The notes: generated by a model from the sequence alone, not told the origin. 56,946 nucleotides of DNA from Acidimicrobiaceae bacterium (GCA_905182565.1 CAJJCB010000011.1:1-56946), one strand, 5' to 3'. Positions 1 to 8,708 are shown, numbered from the stretch's first letter. Program-made: numbers and translations.

Positions 1-271
1 CGTCGTACTCGATCAAGTCTTTGTAGTCGATGTCGTCTTCGTACTCGTCGTCGTCGTCGATCATGTCGTCGGAGTCGCTGAAGTCGTCGGCCATGTCGTC
101 GGAGTCGTAGCCATACGAAGCTATTTGTTTACTGGTGTGAGGTCGTCCGTCGTCAATCGTTGAGTTTTTTATTCGGCTTTTAACTGGAGCTTCACCGTCA
201 TCTGAACCGCATCCAGCAACACCGAACACAGACGTGAGCAGCAGAGCCATCGCTAAAAGAGTTCTCTTCAC
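1..271 (-). CDS. Asp-rich lipoprotein, C-terminus cut by window edge
   Basis: The reading frame is open from the left edge and has no stop in the window, so the gene is partial. From a GTG at 271 the first 21 residues form a lipoprotein signal: Lys-Arg, a Leu/Ala-rich core, then lipobox Val-Ala-Gly-Cys. An in-frame ATG at 301 is the alternative start, but it would give an overlong n-region. After a short linker the chain becomes a run of Asp, Ser, Tyr and Glu, including a block of four Asp. It is probably a membrane-anchored acidic surface protein; the function is unknown. No clear ribosome site is seen before either start. Confidence 0.65.
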   Translation of the reverse strand, partial: MKRTLLAMALLLTSVFGVAGCGSDDGEAPVKSRIKNSTIDDGRPHTSKQIASYGYDSDDMADDFSDSDDMIDDDDEYEDDIDYKDLIEYD

Positions 272-301
272 AGCGGCAAAGCTACCGGCTCCGCTTTCCA
301 T

Positions 302-696
302 CACAGGCCAAAACAGCGGTTTCAGTCAGCCCTGGGACAATCAACCCCGCTCCCTGGCGCTAAAGAAAAGTGGGATTTCTTTTCGGTTTATGAAATGAGA
401 AGAGAAAGCCTATATCAACCAGGTAAAGGGCGCAGCTCACGCAAATGGGCCCAAGCCACAGCTCACGCTTACGTCGGTATTTTCGGGTTGTAATATTGGG
501 TGGCCATTCGGGTGGCCAAACTCTTGAAACACGGTGACACACCAGGACACTGAAGTGCGCTAAAGTCCTTTATATATCTACGTTTTAGACCACTGGAGAT
601 CCCATGTTATCACCTTCGAATCAAGCGGTTGGGGGTTCACGTCGACCCTCCGCTATGGAGAATAACGACGAGCTAAATCAACTAAATCAAAGTGGT
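302..696. other. Intergenic stretch, no supported gene
   Basis: The region lies between the acidic lipoprotein and the hydrolase. I see only short, unconvincing reading frames. An imperfect inverted repeat (681-689 with 693-701, 3-nt loop, one G-T pair) sits at the hydrolase stop and may help end that minus-strand transcript, but there is no strong T run. Confidence 0.4.
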
Positions 697-1590
697 TTAG
701 TCAACTCGGTCTAAGAAGGCTGCGAGATCACGTACATAATGTTCCAGCGCATCGGCATGAACGCTGTGACCCACGCCCTTGAAGTTGGTCGAAGTAACTT
801 CACAACCTTTAGCTCGCAAGTCATCTAGGTCACTGTCGATGACCAGTCCACCTAGTTTAGGTACTCCACAAGCGACATGAACGGGGCATCGGATCGCTCG
901 AAGCGTGTCATCGAGATTGAACGCTGGAGCAGCGTCATCTTCGAACATGGTTTTGAAGACCATGGGATCCATCTGAAGGACCTCGTCAGCCATACTGTTT
1001 AGAAGCTCTTTAGATCTGACATCTCCGAATGTGATGTCGCCCCCTAGAGAGATTCCTGCGATTCTGTCAGCCATTTCAGAACCCTTTTCATGAGCGGCTA
1101 AAGCCTTGTCAAGTTCTAGTCCGATGCTCTTCATAGCACCGATAAACGGGCTTCCCACATGTCGGTTATTCGCAACGAAATGAGGGGTTACGTCTTCTGA
1201 GTACAGCCCTGCCACCAGTTCCGGCCTAACCCCAGCGGCATAAAACGCCTGGATACCGCCTTGAGAGTGCCCCACTAGAACACTACGTCCACTGACTTTT
1301 TCCAAAAATTGGCATGTGTCAGAAACCTGACCGGTCAACTTTCCGTAGTCGCCGCCTTCGACACGAGAAGAACGGCCATGGCCTCGATGGTCCACAAGAT
1401 AAACAGGGCGATTAGTTTTGAGAAGATCCAGAACGGGTATCCAAGTCGCGGTCGTCGAGCTTACGCCACCCATAAAAACAATGGGGACACCATCACCCTC
1501 TATGTACTCGAAGCCAAGTCTTATATCATCAAGTTGTAGTACCCCTACTCGCATAACCAATTCCGCCTTTAGGTATTGCCCGAACCTCAT
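697..1590 (-). CDS. alpha/beta hydrolase
   Basis: This is a 297-aa soluble alpha/beta-hydrolase fold protein, probably an esterase or C-C bond hydrolase. The nucleophile elbow Gly-His-Ser-Gln-Gly-Gly puts the catalytic Ser at about residue 109. The preceding strand has the usual DHRGHGRS pattern, and the C-terminal Gly-Val-Gly-His places the catalytic His at about 275. The acid residue is not certain. Met13 (position 1554) is an alternative start preceded by AAGGCGG. The gene stands alone on the minus strand, so the substrate cannot be inferred. Confidence 0.85.
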   Translation of the reverse strand: MRFGQYLKAELVMRVGVLQLDDIRLGFEYIEGDGVPIVFMGGVSSTTATWIPVLDLLKTNRPVYLVDHRGHGRSSRVEGGDYGKLTGQVSDTCQFLEKVSGRSVLVGHSQGGIQAFYAAGVRPELVAGLYSEDVTPHFVANNRHVGSPFIGAMKSIGLELDKALAAHEKGSEMADRIAGISLGGDITFGDVRSKELLNSMADEVLQMDPMVFKTMFEDDAAPAFNLDDTLRAIRCPVHVACGVPKLGGLVIDSDLDDLRAKGCEVTSTNFKGVGHSVHADALEHYVRDLAAFLDRVD

Positions 1591-1747
1591 GATCCGACGC
1601 CCTACCCCACAATAATCCCTAGAAGACCAGGAATACCGCCCCCGTAGGAGCGACCCAATTAAAAAGCCCAGACAAAGGTAACTGATTTATGGTATTTCTT
1701 AGACCTTAAGGAATGCACTGGCGACAAAACAATGAAAGCTGGATCTG

Positions 1748-2062
1748 ATGGCACGCATAATTCAACGAGGAAAATATACGCCCCAGGGATAGCAAGGAGT
1801 AATGAATACCAGTTTCTCCGCTAGGAAAGCAGCGGTCCTAGCAATAGTCCAGGCGCAAGGTGGAACGGTTGAAGCGATGTATTTCAACTCGAGCTCTAGC
1901 GACTGGGATTGGATGGTCATCATGGACACCGCTACCAACCCAAGCATCCAAGCGAAAGCACAAATCCTTGCCAGTGGCTCATACGAATCCATCATCATTG
2001 AGCATGTCCAAACCGCTGAAGAAGCCGACGGGCAAGGCTCAGTGCAACACGAAACGGCTTAA
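1748..2062 (+). pseudogene. GYD-domain protein interrupted by in-frame amber codon
   Basis: From ATG 1748 the frame reads a typical GYD-family start (MARIIQRGKYTPQG), then TAG at 1790-1792, then continues in the same frame from Gln-Gly-Val-Met through Ala-Arg-Lys-Ala-Ala, a Gly-Gly turn and a Tyr-Phe to Asp-Trp-Asp strand to a stop at 2062. GYD proteins are about 95-105 aa ferredoxin-like domains of unknown role, and the whole frame is 104 codons. The amber falls just after the first strand. ATG 1802 with AAGGAG close before it could restart translation and give 86 aa lacking strand 1. A TGG-to-TAG change, a sequencing error or real readthrough are all possible. Confidence 0.65.
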
Positions 2063-2176
2063 ACAACTTTCAAAGCGTTAGTTGTCTAATAAATGCAGGC
2101 GCTCTTCTTAGGCAGTTGCTCGCCGTAGCTAAATCTGCAACTACCTAGCCATCTAATTCATCTAGATCGACAGGTA

Positions 2177-2205
2177 GGGCCACCTTTGCGGGGGTGGTCC
2201 TTTTT
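2177..2205 (+). terminator. Rho-independent terminator after the GYD gene
   Basis: An 8-bp stem GGGCCACC (2177-2184) pairs with GGTGGTCC (2193-2200) with one G-T pair and an 8-nt loop. It is followed at once by TTTTT. It separates the GYD gene from the next gene. Confidence 0.75.
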
Positions 2206-2286
2206 GCTTTCTGCTATCTTCGGTTCTGTTACGAATCAACACGTCTAGGTATTGCCTGGATGAAAACAGGTACAAAAGGGGAACTA

Positions 2287-2898
2287 ATGACTTATTCGAC
2301 GACAGCGCAGCTACGGGTATCAAACGTTGATGACATAGCACAGGACTTTGAGACATTTGCTCAAGCTGAGTTTCTAGCTGGAGGCGCTACAAGCGCTTCT
2401 ATGCGTCAAATTGTTATGGGAGGCGACTGGGCAGGCATGGTTGCAGTGATACTCCATTGGGAAACAATTGACGCAGCAATGACTGGCCATACAATTAATT
2501 CCAGTCCAAAAATCGCTGAATCGATGGCCAAGCACGGCGCTCAGATCGTCGGACGCTCACTAGGAACAATCTTGAGTGAAGTAGGCACACCTGAAGGGCC
2601 ATACGGTTCGATGATCACACTCTCTGGGCAAGAAATACCTCCGGCAGAACTGCAAGAGGTTATGAACTACAACTGGTCACTCATGAGCGGTAACGGTGTT
2701 AATGGCATCCGGCAATCCAAGATTATTGCAGGTGGCGATCGCACAGGTCTGTTTAGCGCTGGTACCTTCTGCGAGTCTCTCGACGGATTAATGGAAAACA
2801 GCGCAAAGATGTTTTCGGATCCAACGGTGCAAGCAAATATGGCTAAGCACAACAACCAGCTCGTATCTCGAGTCATGTTCCGCACACTCGTCGCATAG
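2287..2898 (+). CDS. 203-aa two-repeat protein of unknown function (copy 1)
   Basis: I chose ATG 2287, which follows GGGGA and gives exactly the length of its paralogue at 19950-20561, over an upstream in-frame ATG at 2194. The two proteins align without gaps at about 70% identity by hand count, rising to nearly 90% in the last 73 residues. Each contains two similar halves with the pattern Arg-Gln, Gly-Gly-Asp-x-x-Gly, Asp-x-x-Met, (Asn/Asp)-Pro, Met-Ala, Gln and Arg, suggesting a fused pair of ferredoxin-like (dimeric alpha/beta barrel) domains. There is no signal peptide or membrane segment. A strong terminator follows, so it is likely transcribed alone. Function unknown. Confidence 0.8.
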   Translation: MTYSTTAQLRVSNVDDIAQDFETFAQAEFLAGGATSASMRQIVMGGDWAGMVAVILHWETIDAAMTGHTINSSPKIAESMAKHGAQIVGRSLGTILSEVGTPEGPYGSMITLSGQEIPPAELQEVMNYNWSLMSGNGVNGIRQSKIIAGGDRTGLFSAGTFCESLDGLMENSAKMFSDPTVQANMAKHNNQLVSRVMFRTLVA

Positions 2899-2919
2899 CT
2901 AGAGAATCAGTCAATTAAT

Positions 2920-2941
2920 GGGCCTCCCTTCGGGGAGGCCC
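2920..2941 (+). terminator. Terminator hairpin with TTCG tetraloop
   Basis: A perfect 9-bp stem, GGGCCTCCC (2920-2928) with GGGAGGCCC (2933-2941), is closed by TTCG. It lies 22 nt after the stop of the 203-aa gene. The T tract after it is weak (CTCTTGTCGTTTT). Confidence 0.8.
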
Positions 2942-2998
2942 CTCTTGTCGTTTTAGGCTCCGAGTCCACGGAACACTTTCGCATAGTCAAGCAGGACT

Positions 2999-3097
2999 AT
3001 GACTTCTACACCGGTATACGCTGGCATCAAACGAACCAAAGCCGAGCAGCGAGGCATTGACATCATCGCCGTTTATATAGAAGACGACCGCATATAA
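2999..3097 (+). pseudogene. Short ORF with weak likeness to a serine-recombinase N-terminus
   Basis: ATG 2999 opens a 32-aa frame with a Val-Tyr-Ala start, a Glu-Gln-Arg-Gly stretch and an Ala-Val-Tyr-Ile-Glu-Asp-Asp end. These resemble in order the beginning of resolvase-type recombinase domains, with the middle missing. It has no clear ribosome site. It may be a decayed fragment or chance; I cannot decide by eye. Confidence 0.2.
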
Positions 3098-3151
3098 GCC
3101 GAAGCTATCCAGCTTTTCTTCTAAGGACTATGTCAACCACCAATGGTCTAT

Positions 3152-4066
3152 CTAAACGCGAGGTCGGGAAGTGGCATGCCCGTTGACTGTCAAACCCAAC
3201 AAAATTATTGCGGCACCGGCGATCTGACCGAAAACGATCGATTCATCAAGCACAAGCCAAGCAGCGATACCACTGACTACTGGAACTATAAACAAAAGCG
3301 GCGCAACCTGTTGAAGTAAAAGGTGTCGAAGCACCCAGTTCCACAGCGACCAGGAAACGAACACCGGAACAACAGTCACCCACATCATCGCAGCCCAACC
3401 GATTCCGCTGATAGCACTCCACTCTTGATGAAATAAAGTCGGCAAGGTCAGCAACAGAATAGGGATCGAAGCAAGCGTCGTCGCATAAGTCGTGAGGACA
3501 AAAGGAGAGTAGTGATCCACTAACTTCCTATTCAGCATTAGATAACCGGCGTAACACGCAGCGACTAGCACAATTAGCAAATCGCCCCAACCAACCTCCA
3601 CCGAAGTTCGAGACACAGCGAAAATAACCGAGCCGCCAATAGCGATCGTCAGACCTAACAAAACCTTGGCTCTTGGCAGTTGGCGTTCAATTACCGCAGT
3701 AAGAATCACAACGAAAAGTGGCACCATCGCCAACAGCAGCGACGCCGAGAAGGCACTCGTCAAGGACAGCCCCCAGCTGAAACCGAAGACATAACCACAA
3801 AATCCAACGACCGCTACCAGCGCGAGTGGTCGACGGTGTTCCTCAGCGATGGGCTTGCGATTACCTGATCGGATGATGACGATCCAGCCAATCACGGTCA
3901 TTCCACCAAAACGCATGAAGTTGAATGCTCCGACGTCAACCTGATTCAGTGCCTCCTTAGCAAAAACGAAATTGAGTCCCCAACCTACGACGACTAACAC
4001 AGCCACAATCCATACAGATACAGGCGAAGGTGTTGAAGTTAACCGGAGGCTGGCGCTCCCTTTCAC
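3152..4066 (-). CDS. EamA/DMT-family membrane transporter
   Basis: About 304 aa with ten hydrophobic segments arranged as two EamA repeats of five, as in drug/metabolite transporters that export small metabolites or amino acids. The first helix has the family's Gly-Trp-Gly-Leu-Asn-Phe-Val pattern and the second repeat ends in a Gly-rich helix followed by a short basic tail. GTG 4066 (after GAAGAG) is preferred over GTG 4114, whose extra 16 residues are polar and Cys-rich, unlike the family. The substrate is unknown, and it converges on nothing obviously related. Confidence 0.85.
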   Translation of the reverse strand: MKGSASLRLTSTPSPVSVWIVAVLVVVGWGLNFVFAKEALNQVDVGAFNFMRFGGMTVIGWIVIIRSGNRKPIAEEHRRPLALVAVVGFCGYVFGFSWGLSLTSAFSASLLLAMVPLFVVILTAVIERQLPRAKVLLGLTIAIGGSVIFAVSRTSVEVGWGDLLIVLVAACYAGYLMLNRKLVDHYSPFVLTTYATTLASIPILLLTLPTLFHQEWSAISGIGWAAMMWVTVVPVFVSWSLWNWVLRHLLLQQVAPLLFIVPVVSGIAAWLVLDESIVFGQIAGAAIILLGLTVNGHATSRPRV

Positions 4067-4333
4067 TGTGCACTCTTCATAAATGGAAAGTGTATAACAG
4101 CCGTGACAACACACGAAGAACGTCCATGCTTGACGTCCTCAGGGTCAAGTCGCAGCAGCTACATAGCTCATCGAAATGAAATCGAAGGTAACGCTGCTGA
4201 GATGACAGGCCGACTGAAGAAGCTTCAGAAAGATCGCTGCAGAACCGACCAGCTTCAGGAATGAAAGAAACCAGATTTCGATTTTACTCTCAACGTCATC
4301 GCCGCTCCCGACCAATGAACCACGTGGCATTGT

Positions 4334-4843
4334 TCAGAGAAGGAAATCAATCGTGGTCAGCTCCTGATCGTTGTCGACGAGCATGACTTTCTTGAAAATG
4401 ATTCGCAACGCTCCCTGGCGCTCGACGAGGTGGTGGATGACCCGGCCGACCCAGTCGACGCGTACCCCGGGGCGAGATTCGGCTACGTGCACCGTCGAGT
4501 GAATAACCAGCGAAACGTCACCGTCCACGGTGCTATCCGATGCGGCTGGCTCGATGGTCACGTTGCCGACAAGGTGAACCGTGCGCGGTGGCGGCTGCTG
4601 AGAGATGGCCTTACCGCCCACATAGCGCTCGACCCGGTTATGCATGCGTGATCGGTTGTCATAGATCAGCGACACCTGGCTATGAGGATCGGTGTCGTCA
4701 CCGTTAGCCGGTACCCAGTAGATCCCTTCCTCCACCCACAGCGCCTCCCATTCAGCGAAGCGACGCCCGTCGATGAGCCGACCTTCGAGAAACAGTAACT
4801 GTTCGACACGCTGCTGTTCGAGGAGAGCCTCAATGCCGCTCAT
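4334..4843 (-). CDS. Ring-hydroxylating dioxygenase, small (beta) subunit
   Basis: 169 aa of the NTF2-like fold typical of aromatic-ring-hydroxylating dioxygenase beta subunits, with the expected features: Leu-Ile-Asp-Gly-Arg-Arg-Phe-Glu-Trp, Trp-Val-Pro, Ile-Tyr-Asp-Asn-Arg, Arg-Thr-Val-His-Leu-Val-Gly-Asn-Val. Its ATG overlaps the alpha-subunit stop (ATGA at 4840-4843), so the two are translationally coupled. The beta subunit is structural in the alpha3beta3 hexamer. The gene shares the high GC of its partner, unlike its neighbours. No ferredoxin or reductase gene is nearby. Confidence 0.88.
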   Translation of the reverse strand: MSGIEALLEQQRVEQLLFLEGRLIDGRRFAEWEALWVEEGIYWVPANGDDTDPHSQVSLIYDNRSRMHNRVERYVGGKAISQQPPPRTVHLVGNVTIEPAASDSTVDGDVSLVIHSTVHVAESRPGVRVDWVGRVIHHLVERQGALRIIFKKVMLVDNDQELTTIDFLL

Positions 4844-6006
4844 CTCGCCGCCGCCTCATCAGTCATCAGCGAGCGGTAGTGGCGCCAAAAACCGCGTATG
4901 GCGATTTCGTCGAGGGCTCGGCCTTCGCCAGTGTGGTCGTACTGCAAGCCACGCTCAAGCATTACCCACTCCGGCTCGCCAGCCTGCAGCCCGAGCTGCA
5001 TCCGCTCCCATGTCGCAGCGTCATCGGGTTCGATCACACCAGCTGCTCCGAATGCCATAGCGAATCGCCTCGACTGGGGACGCTGCATCTTCTCAGGTAG
5101 ACCGACCCATGTGATCGGCGTCTGTATGTGGGTCATCTCCGACACGCTCACTGGATGGATTACGAAGATGCTCGCGGCCTCGATGAACAGGTTAGGGAAG
5201 ATGAACCCATGTGGCCCGAGCCCGGTCTGCGACCCGCCCTCCGTCTGCCGGTAGTCGACCTCTCCGTGGCCGCCGCCCAGGTCGCGCGTCACCCCGCCGT
5301 GCGCGTCGGTGAAATAGCCGGGAGGCACGCCTCCCATCAGACCGGAGGAGCCGTGAGTGATCGGTGGGTGGTAGAAGTCGCAGACATTCTCTGCGGCCAT
5401 CTTCCAGTTGGCCCCGATACGGTGGCGTAGCCACCCTGCCCGAAGTGAGATCTCGCCCACTGGGGAAATATCGCATACTCGGTCGATCAGGTCGCGGGCA
5501 TTGCCTAGGTGCTCGGTCAGCGTCTGGCCTTCGTGTGACCAACTGCCGAACACGAAACCTCGGTATGTTTCCATGCGGGGCACGGGCGCAAGTCCATGCG
5601 TGTCGCGATCGAACGTCGGCCCGAAACCCTCTTCGCCCGGCAGCGCCACCAACGCGCCGGCATTGTCGAAGGTCCAGGCATGGTACGGGCAACGAAAGAA
5701 ACGGGTGTGACCCTGGTCGAGGGCACACACTGTGGCACCGCGGTGAGGGCACCGATTCGACCACAATCGAACCGCTCCGGTGTCGTCACGAGTGAGAAGC
5801 ACTGGCTGGCGTCCCATGCGTCGAGTGACGAACTCGCCCGGAGTGGCCACCTCGCTTTCATGGCCGACGAACATCCAGCTCCGATGGTGGATCCGTTCCA
5901 ATTCGCGTTCGAAGACGTCCGGGTCGGTATATAACCGCCCCGAAACTCGATCCCCACCGATCAACCGCTCATAGGTGGATGAACCTTCATCACCGACCTC
6001 TCTCAC
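4840..6006 (-). CDS. Rieske ring-hydroxylating dioxygenase, large (alpha) subunit
   Basis: A Rieske non-heme iron oxygenase catalytic subunit. The Rieske ligands are Cys-Pro-His then 17 residues then Cys-Pro-Tyr-His (about residues 86-109 from the chosen start). The mononuclear iron motif Asp-x2-His-x4-His sits near residues 210-218, in the context Glu-Asn-x-x-Asp-Phe-Tyr-His. I chose GTG 6006, preceded by GGGGGG, which gives a normal family start. The frame is open to ATG 6096, but those 30 residues are hydrophobic and not family-like. The gene is coupled to the beta subunit. The substrate is unknown. Its GC is clearly above the background, suggesting recent transfer. Confidence 0.9.
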   Translation of the reverse strand: MREVGDEGSSTYERLIGGDRVSGRLYTDPDVFERELERIHHRSWMFVGHESEVATPGEFVTRRMGRQPVLLTRDDTGAVRLWSNRCPHRGATVCALDQGHTRFFRCPYHAWTFDNAGALVALPGEEGFGPTFDRDTHGLAPVPRMETYRGFVFGSWSHEGQTLTEHLGNARDLIDRVCDISPVGEISLRAGWLRHRIGANWKMAAENVCDFYHPPITHGSSGLMGGVPPGYFTDAHGGVTRDLGGGHGEVDYRQTEGGSQTGLGPHGFIFPNLFIEAASIFVIHPVSVSEMTHIQTPITWVGLPEKMQRPQSRRFAMAFGAAGVIEPDDAATWERMQLGLQAGEPEWVMLERGLQYDHTGEGRALDEIAIRGFWRHYRSLMTDEAAAR

Positions 6007-6305
6007 GTATACCCCCCCGAGTATTTGACACGGCACAACCGCAGACCATGCTGTCAAGAACACTAACACGCCGGTGAATACGATCGACCGATTCACCAGC
6101 CACGCGGCAGAAGGTCATACAGAAGCTCTGACACAGCTGGTTTAATCAACAAAACCGTTGGCTACCTGAACAGTCATATTTATTAGACCATTGAGGTCGA
6201 AGACATCGCCGCGCTAAAGAATTTTAGAGAAGGGGCGTTACTTCGGTTTGTTATTATCGCAGACGTTTTGAAGTAAACCCTCGTTAGCTTTGCTCCGGAA
6301 CGTTA

Positions 6306-7136
6306 TTAGCGTCCTAAAACAGTTGGAAATAGTGGGCCCTGGATCTGATCACCTGGTTCTAGTCCATGGTTAGCTGGCAGTGGCATCGTGTGGGGCTTTG
6401 GGCTATACACCACATCAGCACCAACCCACCGGCTAGCCAACGCTCGGCGCTGCAGACTATTTGACGAGTTCCCTGGAGAGCCATGAACAGTAAGGGGATG
6501 AAATATCAGCACGTCACCGGGTTCAAGATCCCAGGAAAGAATTTCGTACTGGTCACGATTAGAATCTATGTCTGGCACATCTTCGAGTTCCGGATTGATC
6601 ATGTGCGCGTTGTAATCCGCTGTGATTGCTTTAAAGCGATTTGGCCATCGGTGAGATGCCTTGACGAATTCGAGTCCGCTCGATTCGCAAGTGACACTGT
6701 CGACAGGTACCCAGATGCTGATAATCTGGTCACCGCTAATTGGCCAAAACGTTAGATCATGATGCCATGGAGTCGGAACATCTGACCCTGGTTCCTTCAA
6801 AAAAAGTTGATCATACCAATGAGTTACTGTCGAGGAATTAAGCACCTGTTGCGCTAAATGTGCAAGAGGAGAATCAAAAACTATGGCCCTGAAGTCTTCG
6901 CTTTGAAGCCACATGAACAAATCAATAGTGAAGCCTCTGTTCTTAATTGAGAGAGATTTCCCAAGAGCAGTGGGTGCGCTCTGTGCCCGTTCGATCCCCA
7001 GCGTTATCAGAGCGATCCACTTATCTGATAAAACTTCGCGTGCACAGATCACTCCATCACTTCGAAGAGCTTCTATTTCCGAGCCAAAAAGTAGGCGAGA
7101 TGGAACTTCGGGTTGGCTAAACACCATGGCGAACAT
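6306..7136 (-). CDS. Phytanoyl-CoA dioxygenase (PhyH) family protein
   Basis: 276 aa, an Fe(II)/2-oxoglutarate oxygenase of the PhyH family. Visible iron ligands are His125-x-Asp127 in Trp-His-His-Asp-Leu and a distal His near 218 in Leu-Thr-Val-His-Gly-Ser; Arg230 or Arg231 would bind 2-oxoglutarate. Such enzymes hydroxylate diverse small substrates. GGAGG lies 2 nt before ATG 7136 and about 11 nt before ATG 7127, so the start is between these two. It stands alone, separated from the Rieske genes by 300 nt and by a drop in GC. Confidence 0.87.
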   Translation of the reverse strand: MFAMVFSQPEVPSRLLFGSEIEALRSDGVICAREVLSDKWIALITLGIERAQSAPTALGKSLSIKNRGFTIDLFMWLQSEDFRAIVFDSPLAHLAQQVLNSSTVTHWYDQLFLKEPGSDVPTPWHHDLTFWPISGDQIISIWVPVDSVTCESSGLEFVKASHRWPNRFKAITADYNAHMINPELEDVPDIDSNRDQYEILSWDLEPGDVLIFHPLTVHGSPGNSSNSLQRRALASRWVGADVVYSPKPHTMPLPANHGLEPGDQIQGPLFPTVLGR

Positions 7137-7444
7137 TACCTCCGATCTTTTCTAATTTCTATATCGTTTCACACCAGTGACTAAAAGCACCCGCTCCAGC
7201 CTGACCGCATGGGTCTGTGGCCTGCGTTCAAGTGAAGAACTCAAGGTATCTCACAACCAAGCTTTCTGGCCCCCTTCGCTTTGAGCAAAACTAGTGGCGG
7301 TATTCGGCTTTCTGACTCTCTATGTGTGCGCTACAGGACCAACACCTCGATATATGAAAAATATGAGCACTTCCTGAGAGAACACGAAGGATTCAGCCCA
7401 TATGAAGGTGGTCAAAACAAACACCGCAGCGCTAATCCCATATT
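7137..7444. other. Intergenic stretch without a supported gene
   Basis: Holds the upstream region of the PhyH gene and the 3' side of the next minus-strand hydrolase. A plus-strand frame from TTG 7281 to 7496 codes a polar 71-aa peptide. It has no ribosome site, overlaps the hydrolase end by 52 nt and matches no family I know. Confidence 0.35.
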
Positions 7445-8224
7445 TCAGATTTCGCTGAGGAAACTCCTCATTGCGTCATTAACTAATTCAGGATGAGTAA
7501 TATTTGGTGAGTGAGCAGCTCCCGGGACTCTCACGAGTCCACGGCAATCAGATAGTCGACTCATCAGGTCTTCAGCAGCTTCCATCGGGATCGCCTGATC
7601 TTCTTCACCATGAATAATTAATACTGGGCAGCTGATTTCACTTACTCGGTCCGTGATGTCATCTCGAGACAGAAGCGTCGCAACTGGCTCCTCCATTCCT
7701 TCGCGATAATGCGCTTCCCATTTAGCAATCCATTGCTTACTAATCGCAGGATCACCAATAATCATGCCGGCAACAGTTTCGCCTAATTCGCCCAGAGGGC
7801 CGGCAACTTGCCATTGACTAAACATCGCCCCATAACCTTCAATTTGTTCTTCGGTAAACACGCCCGACTCGCTGTCGATTACCACAATGCCAGCCACCCG
7901 ATCCGGATGTGATAGCGCAGCACGCAGAGACAAGAATCCTCCTTGGCTCATACCCACGAAAACAGCCGTTTCTATTCCCAGGTGATCCAGCAACGCAACG
8001 GCGTCATTCGCAGAGTCCCAATAAGAAAATGGTCCATCTACGGGTGTTCCACCGAAACCACGCTCATCCCAAGCGATACAACGGTATTTACTGCTTAGAG
8101 CCTGTACCTGAGAGTCGAACATCGAGAGGTCCATAAGAAATCCATGGCTAAATATGACAGCTAGGCCATCACCACCGGAGTCTGAGTAATTAATCGACTG
8201 GTCATTAATATTCGCAATTGGCAT
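7445..8224 (-). CDS. alpha/beta hydrolase
   Basis: 259 aa from ATG 8224, which follows AAGGGGGG; an in-frame ATG at 8248 lacks that spacing. It has the full alpha/beta-hydrolase signature: oxyanion segment Ser-His-Gly-Phe, Trp-Asp-Glu-Arg-Gly-Phe-Gly-Gly, nucleophile elbow Gly-Met-Ser-Gln-Gly-Gly, acid in Gly-Glu-Glu-Asp-Gln and His in Gly-Ala-Ala-His. Counted from 8248 these are Ser101, Asp217 and His246. It resembles the lactonase, esterase and haloperoxidase-like group; the substrate is unknown. No signal peptide, so cytoplasmic. Confidence 0.88.
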   Translation of the reverse strand: MPIANINDQSINYSDSGGDGLAVIFSHGFLMDLSMFDSQVQALSSKYRCIAWDERGFGGTPVDGPFSYWDSANDAVALLDHLGIETAVFVGMSQGGFLSLRAALSHPDRVAGIVVIDSESGVFTEEQIEGYGAMFSQWQVAGPLGELGETVAGMIIGDPAISKQWIAKWEAHYREGMEEPVATLLSRDDITDRVSEISCPVLIIHGEEDQAIPMEAAEDLMSRLSDCRGLVRVPGAAHSPNITHPELVNDAMRSFLSEI

Positions 8225-8248
8225 CTTGCCCCCCTTGTCGCCAGGCAA

Positions 8249-8708
8249 CGAACTCCCGACGCGTTAACCTAAATTAACATAACTTCGCCTTACGCGTCAC
8301 GAGACATAGCGAACCAGAATGCTCACATGACGCCGCTACTGATGCCGCTACTGATGCCAGCAAGTCGCGTCGTAACGTCGCCTGAGTGACAACAATAAAG
8401 CCGGAACCACAAGAAGCCTGGATCTCAAGATATCCCATAATTAAGCTTCTTAAGCACCTAGGCGGAGCTCGAAACTCGCGACGAAATCTGGTTTGTCTGT
8501 TTAGGGCCAAGCGCTACAGAACTCAGCCCGAAACGCAAAAAACTTCCAGATTACGTGAAGCGAAACGAGGGAGTCAGATCACATCAAGGCCATCGAAAAA
8601 ACATCGCAACCACTTGCTTGCGTAAGTCAACCGAGGACAACGGCAAGAGCGTCGTAAATCAGGAACCAATCCATGCATCGAATCTAAGCTGATAGCAACT
8701 AGTCGTTC
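8249..8708. other. Intergenic stretch, no supported gene
   Basis: A 12-nt unit (GCCGCTACTGAT) occurs twice in tandem near 8333-8356. A plus-strand frame at 8386-8625 codes an Arg/Lys-rich peptide without family likeness or a ribosome site. I see no RNA gene or mobile element. Confidence 0.35.

Noticed and set aside
600-660. TTCGAATC and GGTTCACG, tRNA T-loop-like strings
   Set aside because: Flanking bases do not form T, anticodon or acceptor stems.
1790-1792. Amber recoding (for example pyrrolysine) in the GYD gene
   Set aside because: Many intact genes in the window end in TAG, and no methylamine genes are present.
4090-4262. 57-codon plus-strand frame from GTG
   Set aside because: Polar chain without a family, and it overlaps the start region of the transporter gene.
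4400-5974. Many long plus-strand frames opposite the Rieske genes
   Set aside because: They overlap a clear two-gene module and arise from its high GC; none has a family match or ribosome site.
7281-7496. 71-aa plus-strand frame
   Set aside because: TTG start, no ribosome site, overlaps the end of a well-supported hydrolase, no family.
8274-8625. Overlapping frames on both strands in the gap before the MFS gene
   Set aside because: Low-complexity basic products with no ribosome site or family.
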